The notes beneath the pieces are model-generated. The model was not told the origin of the DNA. It saw only the letters and a program-made list of their open reading frames with translations, and ran no database searches. This document shows, in pieces, positions 16,458 to 24,522 of a stretch of DNA of 64,000 bases. A program made the translations under genes and the position numbers. Origin of the DNA: Rheinheimera texasensis DSM 17496 (GTDB lineage: Bacteria > Pseudomonadota > Gammaproteobacteria > Enterobacterales > Alteromonadaceae); assembly GCF_000711985.1 (NCBI RefSeq), contig NZ_KL544007.1, forward strand, positions 124,001-188,000, written 5' to 3'. Every line of letters begins with the position of its first letter. Within the stretch, counting starts at the first letter, position 1.

Positions 16458-19403
16458 ATGTTTACAAATACCAAAGTTACCCACGCGGTTCGTTTGGCAC
16501 TGGTATTCGGTGCCGCGTCGACTGCTGCAATGAGCGCAACTGCTGTTGCTCAGGAAGCAGAAGAAGCAAAAAAAGTAGAACGTATTGAAGTGACAGGTTC
16601 ACGTATCAAACGTACTGATATGGAAACTGCCCAACCAGTTCTGGCTATCAGCCAGGAAGATATTGCTCGTTCAGGTCTGGTCAGCGTTGGCGATGTATTA
16701 AAAGAAATTTCAACCAACGGTGCTGCTTTAGGTCTGCAAACTAACAACGGTAACACTACCGGTGTTAGCCGTGTCAACCTGCGTAACTGTGGTTCAAACC
16801 GCACGCTGGTGCTGGTGAACGGTCGCCGTTGGGTTGCCGATTTAGGTGGTGCAGTTGACGTATCAACAATCCCACTGGCTGCGATCCGTTCTATCGAAGT
16901 ATTGAAAGATGGCGCATCTTCAGTCTACGGTACCGATGCAATCTGTGGTGTTGTCAACGTTATCACCAAAAACGATTTCGAAGGCGCAGAGGTTTCTGCT
17001 TACAACGGTCAGACTTCATTTGAAGACGGCAAACGTGAAACTTACTCTGTCACTTTCGGTACTTCTACTGAGAAATCAAACGTATTACTGAACGTCAGCT
17101 ACACCAAACAAGAACCAATTATGGGTGGCGACCGTGAGATTTCTTCAGTACCAATTTATGGTCTGCCAGCTGAAGTATCAGCAGCCGGTGGTCGTGCATC
17201 TCCGACTACTCCATGGGGGCAGTTCTCTGTAGGCGGCGTGTCTTATACCCGTAAACGTGATGCTGCAGGTTGTGCACCGAATCAGGTTTGCGCTGCGTCT
17301 AAAGTGTCTGACTTTAAAGTTTATGACGGCAACACAGATGGTTATAACTTCGCACCTGTGAACTATATCCAGCAGCCGTCTGAAACATTGTCGATGTATG
17401 CGCAGGGTGCTTATGCCATCACTGATACGCTGAACTGGAAAACAGAAGTACTGTTCAACGAGCGGACTTCAGAAGCTCAGTTAGCAGCTCAGCCTTTAGG
17501 TGGCCTGGCAATTTCTGCCAACAACATCTACAACCCATTCAAAGCTAACATCGTGGGTGGTTCTTTCCGTCCAATCGTGTCGCCACGCTCTTACGGCGCC
17601 GAAGTGGACACCTGGCGTTTTGGCACCAGCTTAGATGGCGAGTTCGAATTAGTTGACCGCACTTTCACCTGGGATGCTGCAGCAACTTATTCTGACAACT
17701 CGTTAATCGCGCTGAAAAAAGGCTTCTTCCATGCAGGTCGTTTTGCTGAAGCCATTGGCCCAAGCCAAATCAACAGCTCAGGCGTTGCACAGTGTTTGAC
17801 TTCTACTGGCGCAGTTATTGCCGGTTGCGTGCCGTTTAACGTATTCGGCGGCCCGGAAGGCGTAACTCAGGCGATGCTGGACTATGTAACAGTAGCTCCA
17901 CGTGACCTGGCTTATGCCAAAATGTGGGACTACTCAGGCAACATCTCTACTGACCTGTTTGAACTGCCAGCCGGTATGGTTGCAGTGAACGTTGGTACGG
18001 AAATTCGCCGTGAATCAGGTTACACCAGCCCGGAACCTCTGACTGTATTAGGTCAGGTTTTAGGTGACAACGCTGCAACTCCAACTGTTGGTGGTTTCAA
18101 CTTAAAAGAAGTTTACGCAGAAGCCCGTATTCCGCTGTTAGCTGATATGGACTATGTGAAGAGCCTGGATCTTGAAGTGTCTACCCGTTATTCAGACTAC
18201 TCAAGCTTTGGTGACACGACCAACAACAGTTACAAACTGACTTACCGTCCAACAGATGAACTGATGTTCCGCGCCAGCCTGAACGAAGGTTTCCGCGCGC
18301 CATCAATTGCTGAACTGTACCAAGGCCAGAACGACAGCCGCCCATCAGCGACTGACCCATGTTCAGTGAATTCAACAGCTTACAAAACCATTCCTGGTGT
18401 AGCTGCGCGTTGTGCTGCTGCTGGCGTATCTGCGACTTTCACTCAGAAAGACCCGCAAATCCGTGCAAAAGTTGGTGGTAACCCGGATACACAACCAGAA
18501 ACGTCAGAATCAACATCTGTTGGTTTTGTTTACAGCCCAGAGTTCATCGATGGTCTGAGCATGACAATGGACTGGTTCAAAGTTGAAATTGAAAATGCTA
18601 TCGGTAGTCGTGGTGCTGCAACCATCATGAACCGTTGCTACGTTCAGGGTATTACCGGTGACTGTTCATTGATCACCCGTGATTTCACTGGGACGCTGAA
18701 CGGTAACCCAGGTGAGATTTCTAATATTACTTCTCTGGGCATGAACTTCTTAGGTGGTCTGCACACTGAAGGCGTCGACGTAAACGTTGACTACCGGTTC
18801 GAAACCAATGTCGGTACCTGGCGTGTGAACTGGGATAACGCCTACATGATTTATCAGGGCGACCTGGGTAAACTGACACGTGGTGAACTGACGCGTGATG
18901 GCACTATTTCTGGCGGTAACGGTGTTGGCTTCCTGGCAGCAGGTGCATCAGGTGGTGGTACGACTTTCCGTCTGAAATCAAACCTGACCCTGAGCTGGTC
19001 AAAAGACGACTGGTCAGCATCTGTAACAGCACAGTATCTGTCTAAACAGATTGAAGACTGTTCTGGTATCGTCACAGCGGCAACAGGCCTGAAACGTCCT
19101 GAACTGCGTAACCTGTGTTCTGATCCAGACTTCATGGATTCAACATTCACTTTCGCGCCAGGTACAACCAATATTGTTCAAGGTCCGAATGCGTCTGCAC
19201 CTCGTAACGAGTTAGACCCAACTGTGTACTTCGATGGTCAGATCGGCTGGACATCGCCATGGAACAGCGACATCACTGTCGGTGTGCGTAACCTGCTGGA
19301 CAAAGATCCTCCACTGGCTTACTCAGCGTTCTCAAACACCTTCGACCCGAACTATCGTACACCGGGCCGTTTCTACTACGTAAGCTTCACTCAGAAGTTC
19401 TAA
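16458..19403 (+). CDS. TonB-dependent receptor 1
   Basis: An outer-membrane, TonB-driven transporter of 981 aa. The signal peptide ends near SATAVAQ (about residue 32). It is followed by KKVERIEVTGSRIKR, the plug domain (LVLVNGRRW, IRSIEVLKDGASSVYGTDA) and a 22-strand type barrel ending in the aromatic beta-signal YYVSFTQKF. There is no FecA-like signalling domain. Unusual plug cysteines occur at NLRNCGSNRT and DAICGVVNV, where related receptors usually have Leu or Gly and Ala. The codon choice (GGT, CGT, AAC, GTT) is that of a highly expressed gene. The ligand is unknown. It is followed by a terminator and the related receptor 2. Confidence 0.93.
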   Translation: MFTNTKVTHAVRLALVFGAASTAAMSATAVAQEAEEAKKVERIEVTGSRIKRTDMETAQPVLAISQEDIARSGLVSVGDVLKEISTNGAALGLQTNNGNTTGVSRVNLRNCGSNRTLVLVNGRRWVADLGGAVDVSTIPLAAIRSIEVLKDGASSVYGTDAICGVVNVITKNDFEGAEVSAYNGQTSFEDGKRETYSVTFGTSTEKSNVLLNVSYTKQEPIMGGDREISSVPIYGLPAEVSAAGGRASPTTPWGQFSVGGVSYTRKRDAAGCAPNQVCAASKVSDFKVYDGNTDGYNFAPVNYIQQPSETLSMYAQGAYAITDTLNWKTEVLFNERTSEAQLAAQPLGGLAISANNIYNPFKANIVGGSFRPIVSPRSYGAEVDTWRFGTSLDGEFELVDRTFTWDAAATYSDNSLIALKKGFFHAGRFAEAIGPSQINSSGVAQCLTSTGAVIAGCVPFNVFGGPEGVTQAMLDYVTVAPRDLAYAKMWDYSGNISTDLFELPAGMVAVNVGTEIRRESGYTSPEPLTVLGQVLGDNAATPTVGGFNLKEVYAEARIPLLADMDYVKSLDLEVSTRYSDYSSFGDTTNNSYKLTYRPTDELMFRASLNEGFRAPSIAELYQGQNDSRPSATDPCSVNSTAYKTIPGVAARCAAAGVSATFTQKDPQIRAKVGGNPDTQPETSESTSVGFVYSPEFIDGLSMTMDWFKVEIENAIGSRGAATIMNRCYVQGITGDCSLITRDFTGTLNGNPGEISNITSLGMNFLGGLHTEGVDVNVDYRFETNVGTWRVNWDNAYMIYQGDLGKLTRGELTRDGTISGGNGVGFLAAGASGGGTTFRLKSNLTLSWSKDDWSASVTAQYLSKQIEDCSGIVTAATGLKRPELRNLCSDPDFMDSTFTFAPGTTNIVQGPNASAPRNELDPTVYFDGQIGWTSPWNSDITVGVRNLLDKDPPLAYSAFSNTFDPNYRTPGRFYYVSFTQKF

Positions 19404-19420
19404 GTAGAGTCCTTGCCTGA

Positions 19421-19449
19421 AAAAGCCCGCATCGCGGGCTTTTTTTTTG
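19421..19449 (+). terminator. Intrinsic terminator after TonB receptor 1
   Basis: Stem AGCCCGC/GCGGGCT with an ATC loop, extended by A/T pairs to about 10 bp, followed by nine T (19440-19448). Confidence 0.9.
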
Positions 19450-19771
19450 TGTAATTTGGCCGGATTGTGCAGGAGCAACTGCCGGAACCCTGCGCTTTTG
19501 GTTAAAAACTGCCAGAAAGCACTGTATGAAAAAATTTACGTGGTTAAATTGTGCGCGATCAGTTCGACTGAGTAATGTTGGTTTATTACCACACTCAATT
19601 GGTGTATTTAACCTAATATGCGCTGATGTTTTTCATTTAATAAACATATTTACCTGAAGCAGTTTTCTTTTGACCAAAACATTTCCAAAGTGGCAGAAAA
19701 TTGCACGACTGCAAGGGTTGCAATAAGTTCCCGGCGTTCATGCAAATGACCAGTAATTTGTGTAAAAGCGG

Positions 19772-19801
19772 TTGACCCATGCAAAAAAATACTCTTATTA
19801 T
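19772..19801 (+). promoter_or_regulatory. Probable promoter of TonB receptor 2
   Basis: -35 TTGACC (19772-19777), 18-bp spacer, -10 TATTAT (19796-19801, five of six consensus bases). It predicts a leader of about 110 nt. It is similar in sequence to the receptor 1 promoter. Confidence 0.6.
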
Positions 19802-19917
19802 CCAGTGGTCAGTTTCCGCACATCGCGGGAAAAATTGCCCGAACTACCGGTATTACGGGCGATGTCAGTTGACTTACAGACAACAAAATCACTGCTAAGT
19901 GGTCCAGGGAGATAATA

Positions 19918-22782
19918 ATGTTTAGTAACAATAAAACAGCAAATGCCGTGCGTATTGCCCTTGCATTCGGTGCTGCTTCTACTGCGGCTTTTACCTCAGC
20001 CTCAGTGTCTGCCCAAGAGCAGACAGAAGAAGCAAAAGATAAAGTTGAACGTATTGAAGTAACAGGTTCGCGGATTAAACGTGTTGACGTTGAAACTGCC
20101 AGCCCGGTTCAAATCACTTCTTCTGAAGAAATCAAACTGTCAGGTTTCACCAAAATCGAAGACCTGATGAACAGCCTGCCACAAATCGAAGCTTCTGAAA
20201 CTTCTTTCCAGGCAAACGGCGCTTCTGGTAACGCGACACTGGACTTACGTGGTCTGGGTGCACAGCGTACCTTAGTACTGGTCAACGGTCGCCGTCTGCA
20301 ACCGGGCGGTATCTACAACGCCGGTGCTGCTGACGTTAACCAAATCCCTTCAGCCCTGGTTGAGCGCGTCGAAGTGCTGACCGGTGGTGGTTCTGCAACT
20401 TATGGTGCAGACGCTGTTGCGGGTGTTGTGAACTTCGTAATGAAAAAAGATTTCGAAGGCATGGAACTGACTTTAGGTGGTTCAGGTTACCAGCACGACA
20501 ACGACAACAAATATATTCAGGGTCTGATGGACAAACGTAAGTTTGAGTACCCTACAGGCAGCTCAGGTATTGACGGTAAAACCGGCAATATCGACCTGAC
20601 CATGGGTGGTTCATTAGGTTCTAAAGGTCATGTGACTGCTTATGCGACTTGGCGTCAGGTTGACGAGCTGCGTCAGTCAGCCCGTGACTATTCAAGCTGT
20701 GCGCTGAACGATCCAGGTACAGGTTGTGGTGGTTCTGGTAACGCCATCGTGCCTAACTTCTACTTCTACCCGGTAGTGGACGGTGAAACTGACTACGGTC
20801 AGGAACAGTTCTGGACTCTGAATTCAAGCAGCCAGTTCATTCCATCAGTTGGTAACATCTACAACTACGCACCAATCAACCACTTCATGCGTCCGGACGA
20901 GCGTTACACTTTAGGTGCGTTCGCCAACTATGAAATCAGTGAATATGTTCGTCCGTACTTAGAAGTGTCGTTCATGAACGACCGTACTGTGGCACAAATC
21001 GCCGAATCAGGTACTTTCTATGCGGAAGAATATCACTTAGATATCAATAACCCGCTGTTCAGCGATGCTCAACGTGCTCAGTTCCGTTCCGCATTCGGTA
21101 ATGATATTGAAACTATTGCTGCATACATTGGTAAACGGAACGTTGAAGGCGGCCCACGTCAATCAGACCTGGAACACACTTCTTTCCGTATCGTGACTGG
21201 TACTGAAGGTATCATCAATGACACATGGTCTTATGACGTGTCATTCCAACACGGTGTGACTACTTCAGGCGTTTCTTACCTGAACGACTTCTTCGGTCCA
21301 CGTATCGCTCAGGCGTTAAGTGCTGAAGGTGCTGATCCATGTACTGGCTCATGTATCCCTTACCAAGTGTTTAAATATCAGGGTATCACTTCAGCTCAGG
21401 CAGCTAACCTGACTGGTACTGCGGTCATGAAAGGTGTGACTTCAGAAACTATCCTGAACGGTTTCGCCTCTGGTGAGCTGGGCTTTAACCTGCCATCACA
21501 CTCTATGCCGGTTGCAGCTGTAATCGGTGTTGAACACCGTGAAAACAAATTCGAACGTACTGCGGACGAAGTTTTCGCTAAAGGCTTACTGTTAGGTCAG
21601 GGCGGTCAGACTCCTTCTATCGAAGGTGGTTACACCGTGAAAGAAGTATTCGGCGAATTAAGCATTCCGCTGGTTGAAGATTTCGGTATCTTCAAAGACG
21701 TGACTTTAGGTCTGGGCGGTCGTTACTCTGATTACTCAACTTCAGGCAGTGAGCCAACGTACAAAGCTGAACTGGACTGGACACCGGTTGATGACTGGAA
21801 AATCCGCGCCAGCTACAACCGCGCTGTACGTGCTCCAAACGTTGGCGAGTTGTTCTCTCCACAAACCAACGGTCTGTGGGGCGGTACTGATGGCTGTTCA
21901 GGCGCATCGCCGAAGTATACTGCTGCACAATGTGCTAATACTGGTGTGTCTGCCGCACAATATGGCAAAATCTCTGCAAGCCCTGCTGGTCAGTACAACG
22001 GCGTGTTCGGTGGTAACCCGGAGCTGAAACCAGAAGTTGCTGACACTATGTCATTTGGTGTTGTTGGCCAGCCACTGGACAACCTGAACCTGTCAATTGA
22101 CTACTGGGATATCCAGCTGGACGAAGTTATCGGTGCAGTGTCTGCTCAGTTAACTGTTGACCAGTGTGCGCTGACCGGCGTTGCAGCTTTCTGTAACAAC
22201 GTGGTACGTGCCCCGAACGGCAGCCTGTGGTTAGGTACTGCTGGTTACGTTCAAGCGACGAACATCAACTTAGCCAGCCGTCACTGGCGTGGTATCGACG
22301 TCAGCTCTAACTACGAACAGGAAGTGTTCGGTGGTAAGCTGACCGTGAAGATGATCGGCTCTGTCAACATGAAGAAAGAGTACGAGTCTCTGCCAGGCAA
22401 CGCATCAGCAACTTATGACTGTTCTGGTAACGTCAGTGTTGACTGTTTCGCTCAGCCGAAATGGCGTCACACGCTGTCAGCCAGCTACACTACTGGTGAC
22501 TGGTGGTCAGCAACGGCGAAATGGCGTTACTACGGCAAAGTGGACTACAAAGGTACTACTGACAAGCTGATCCCGAACGGTATCAGTGCTCAGAGCTACC
22601 TGGACTTAGTTGGTTCATTTGACGTGAACGACCATGTCAGCTTACTGGCTGGTGTGAACAACGTACTGGACAAAGAGCCACCAATGGTTGGTCTGACTCT
22701 GTCTACAAACGCGAACACCGTATCAGGTTACTACGACACACTGGGTCGTTACCTGCACGCCAGCGTAACAGTTCGCTTCTAA
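19918..22782 (+). CDS. TonB-dependent receptor 2
   Basis: An outer-membrane TonB-dependent transporter of 954 aa. The signal peptide ends around ASVSAQ, followed by KVERIEVTGSRIKR, which is identical to receptor 1 in 14 residues. The plug has DLRGLGAQRTLVLVNGRR and LVERVEVLTGGGSATYGADAVAGVVN. The barrel ends with YLHASVTVRF, an outer-membrane terminal aromatic signal. The two receptors are clear paralogues in leader, signal peptide and plug but diverge strongly in the barrel and loops, so they probably take up different ligands. The codon bias is that of a highly expressed gene. The ligand is unknown. Confidence 0.93.
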   Translation: MFSNNKTANAVRIALAFGAASTAAFTSASVSAQEQTEEAKDKVERIEVTGSRIKRVDVETASPVQITSSEEIKLSGFTKIEDLMNSLPQIEASETSFQANGASGNATLDLRGLGAQRTLVLVNGRRLQPGGIYNAGAADVNQIPSALVERVEVLTGGGSATYGADAVAGVVNFVMKKDFEGMELTLGGSGYQHDNDNKYIQGLMDKRKFEYPTGSSGIDGKTGNIDLTMGGSLGSKGHVTAYATWRQVDELRQSARDYSSCALNDPGTGCGGSGNAIVPNFYFYPVVDGETDYGQEQFWTLNSSSQFIPSVGNIYNYAPINHFMRPDERYTLGAFANYEISEYVRPYLEVSFMNDRTVAQIAESGTFYAEEYHLDINNPLFSDAQRAQFRSAFGNDIETIAAYIGKRNVEGGPRQSDLEHTSFRIVTGTEGIINDTWSYDVSFQHGVTTSGVSYLNDFFGPRIAQALSAEGADPCTGSCIPYQVFKYQGITSAQAANLTGTAVMKGVTSETILNGFASGELGFNLPSHSMPVAAVIGVEHRENKFERTADEVFAKGLLLGQGGQTPSIEGGYTVKEVFGELSIPLVEDFGIFKDVTLGLGGRYSDYSTSGSEPTYKAELDWTPVDDWKIRASYNRAVRAPNVGELFSPQTNGLWGGTDGCSGASPKYTAAQCANTGVSAAQYGKISASPAGQYNGVFGGNPELKPEVADTMSFGVVGQPLDNLNLSIDYWDIQLDEVIGAVSAQLTVDQCALTGVAAFCNNVVRAPNGSLWLGTAGYVQATNINLASRHWRGIDVSSNYEQEVFGGKLTVKMIGSVNMKKEYESLPGNASATYDCSGNVSVDCFAQPKWRHTLSASYTTGDWWSATAKWRYYGKVDYKGTTDKLIPNGISAQSYLDLVGSFDVNDHVSLLAGVNNVLDKEPPMVGLTLSTNANTVSGYYDTLGRYLHASVTVRF

Positions 22783-22798
22783 TCCGAAGTTGAACCCG

Positions 22799-22828
22799 AA
22801 AAAAGCCGGCTTTCGCCGGCTTTTTTTT
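22799..22828 (+). terminator. Intrinsic terminator after TonB receptor 2
   Basis: Stem AGCCGGC/GCCGGCT with a TTTC loop, flanked by A on the left and followed by eight T (22821-22828). Confidence 0.9.
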
Positions 22829-22842
22829 CAGGAATTTTTATC

Positions 22843-22882
22843 GTCCCGACATGCGCCTGTTGCTTGCGGCGCATGTCGGGAC
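22843..22882. repeat. 15-bp perfect inverted repeat upstream of sulfotransferase gene
   Basis: GTCCCGACATGCGCC (22843-22857) and its exact complement GGCGCATGTCGGGAC (22868-22882) are separated by 10 bases. No T-run follows, so it is not a standard terminator. It lies 14 bp after the receptor 2 terminator and 35 bp before the start codon of the next gene, where it could fold in the mRNA leader or act as an operator. Confidence 0.8.
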
Positions 22883-22917
22883 ATCAGCAATACCGTCTTT
22901 CCTCAGTTGGAATTTGT

Positions 22918-24516
22918 ATGTCTTCAGAAGTGTTGTCGTCTTTTCTCCGTTATTTGCCGCAAGCCTATCAGGCATTACGCCAGCAGCAGTTTCAGTGGGT
23001 AGATGGTTTTTTACAGCAATATCAGCTGGACCATCCGCAGTGGCGACAGCTGGCGCTGGAATTAGCACTGCAGCGGCATGATGATTCGAGAGTTTTGCAA
23101 GTGTTTGCTTTGATTTGCCGTCATGCTGACGAACAGGGGCCGGCCGCACTGCGGCTGGCCCAGTATTATCTGGCGGAGCGGCGCCGACAGGATTGTCGGC
23201 AGGCGCTGGCTTTAGTGACAGAGACACCGGTGCAGGATGCTGGTTTTTATCGTGCGGTAGCGGCGGTCTTCAGTGGGTTGGACGACCCGGCAGCAGCTTT
23301 ACCCTGGCTGGAACAGGCAGTGGCCTGGGCACCGCAACATACCGGCCTGCGATTTGATTTAGCTCTGGCGCAGTTTTTCTTAAATCAAATGACAGCGTCG
23401 CGCAGTAATCTGGCACTGGTGCTGGAACAACTACCTCTGGCCGGCAACGTGTTGCATCTGCGGTCAGCGACACAGACAGCTACTGCTGAACACAATCACA
23501 TCGCAGATCTACGCCAGCGACTGGCGCAGCCTTCATTACAGCCGAAAGATGCCGTAGGCGCAGGCTATGCGCTGGCGAAGGAACTGGAAGATACTGGGCA
23601 ATATGCCGCAGCATTTGCCGCCCTGCGTCAGGCAGCCACCCTAAAGCGTCAGCAGTTGCAGTACGACGCCGCGACAGAGTTCGCTACTTTTGCTGCAATG
23701 CGCCAGCATTTTAATGAAGACTTTTTTGCCCACTCCGAACCAGTCTCTGCCGCTGATACAACGTCAACGCTGCGGCCGATTTTTATTCTGGGCATGCCAC
23801 GCACCGGCACGACTTTGGTTGAACGTATTCTTGGCCAACACCCTGACGTGGTGTCTATTGGCGAGTTCCCGGATTTCCCGCTGGAAGTGGCGCTGGCGGC
23901 GCGGCAGGTACAAGGCCGGCAGTCACTGGTGGAAGCCGCGCTGCAGCTGGATTATCCGGCACTCGGCGAGCGTTATCTGCACCAGGCTGCGTCAATGGCG
24001 CAGGGTAAGCCTATTTTCATCGATAAACTGCCGTTTAACTTTATTTATGCCGGCCTGATTAAAAAGGCGTTGCCACATGCGCGGATCATTCATTTAGTCC
24101 GAGATCCACTCGACACCTGTTTTGCCATTTATAAAACTTTGTTTAATCAGGTTTATTCGTTTTCATATCAGCTCGACGAACTGGCTGATTATTTTATCGA
24201 ATACAAAAAGCTGATGGCGCACTGGCATCAGGTACTGCCAGGACAGATACTCGATGTGCATTATGAACAGGTTGTTGCAGCGCCTGAGCAGCAGGCAAAA
24301 CGCATTCTGGATTGGTGTGGATTGCCGTGGCAGCAGGATTTGCTGGCCTTTCACCAGGCGAAATCCGCTTCCACTACGGCCAGTGCTGCTCAGGTGCGTC
24401 AACCCATTCATCAAAAGTCCGTGCAAAAGTGGCGGCAATTTGCTGATGAACTACAGCCAGTGCGCGAGCGCCTGTTTGCCGCAGGTTTGATTGATGCAGA
24501 GGGCAATCCGGTCTGA
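22918..24516 (+). CDS. TPR-repeat sulfotransferase family protein
   Basis: A 532-aa protein with an N-terminal tetratricopeptide-like helical region (about 1-250) and a C-terminal sulfotransferase domain (PF13469-like). The PAPS 5'-phosphosulfate loop is PIFILGMPRTGTTLVERIL (GMPRTGTT at 292-299) and the 3'-phosphate motif is HLVRDPLDTC (Arg395). No signal peptide is visible. Family members transfer sulfate from PAPS to tyrosine, sugars or other acceptors; the acceptor is unknown. The frame opens earlier at 22864 inside the inverted repeat; I chose ATG 22918 (MSSEVLSSFL). The neighbours are two TonB receptors and a convergent 2OG oxygenase, whose stop lies 6 bp away. Confidence 0.88.
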   Translation: MSSEVLSSFLRYLPQAYQALRQQQFQWVDGFLQQYQLDHPQWRQLALELALQRHDDSRVLQVFALICRHADEQGPAALRLAQYYLAERRRQDCRQALALVTETPVQDAGFYRAVAAVFSGLDDPAAALPWLEQAVAWAPQHTGLRFDLALAQFFLNQMTASRSNLALVLEQLPLAGNVLHLRSATQTATAEHNHIADLRQRLAQPSLQPKDAVGAGYALAKELEDTGQYAAAFAALRQAATLKRQQLQYDAATEFATFAAMRQHFNEDFFAHSEPVSAADTTSTLRPIFILGMPRTGTTLVERILGQHPDVVSIGEFPDFPLEVALAARQVQGRQSLVEAALQLDYPALGERYLHQAASMAQGKPIFIDKLPFNFIYAGLIKKALPHARIIHLVRDPLDTCFAIYKTLFNQVYSFSYQLDELADYFIEYKKLMAHWHQVLPGQILDVHYEQVVAAPEQQAKRILDWCGLPWQQDLLAFHQAKSASTTASAAQVRQPIHQKSVQKWRQFADELQPVRERLFAAGLIDAEGNPV

Positions 24517-24522
24517 CTGGAT

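Larger units (their letters stand above)
19404..19917 (+). other. Intergenic region and leader of TonB receptor 2
   Basis: A 514-bp region between the two receptors. It contains the receptor 1 terminator, an AT-rich stretch with no recognisable gene (19450-19720), AAGTTCCCGG at 19725-19734, the promoter at 19772-19801, and a leader ending in TAAGTGGTCCAGGGAGA (19896-19912), identical to that of receptor 1. Confidence 0.7.

Noticed and set aside
16038-19917. Fur boxes in front of the TonB receptors
   Set aside because: No stretch resembling GATAATGATAATCATTATC was seen in either upstream region, so iron control is not claimed.
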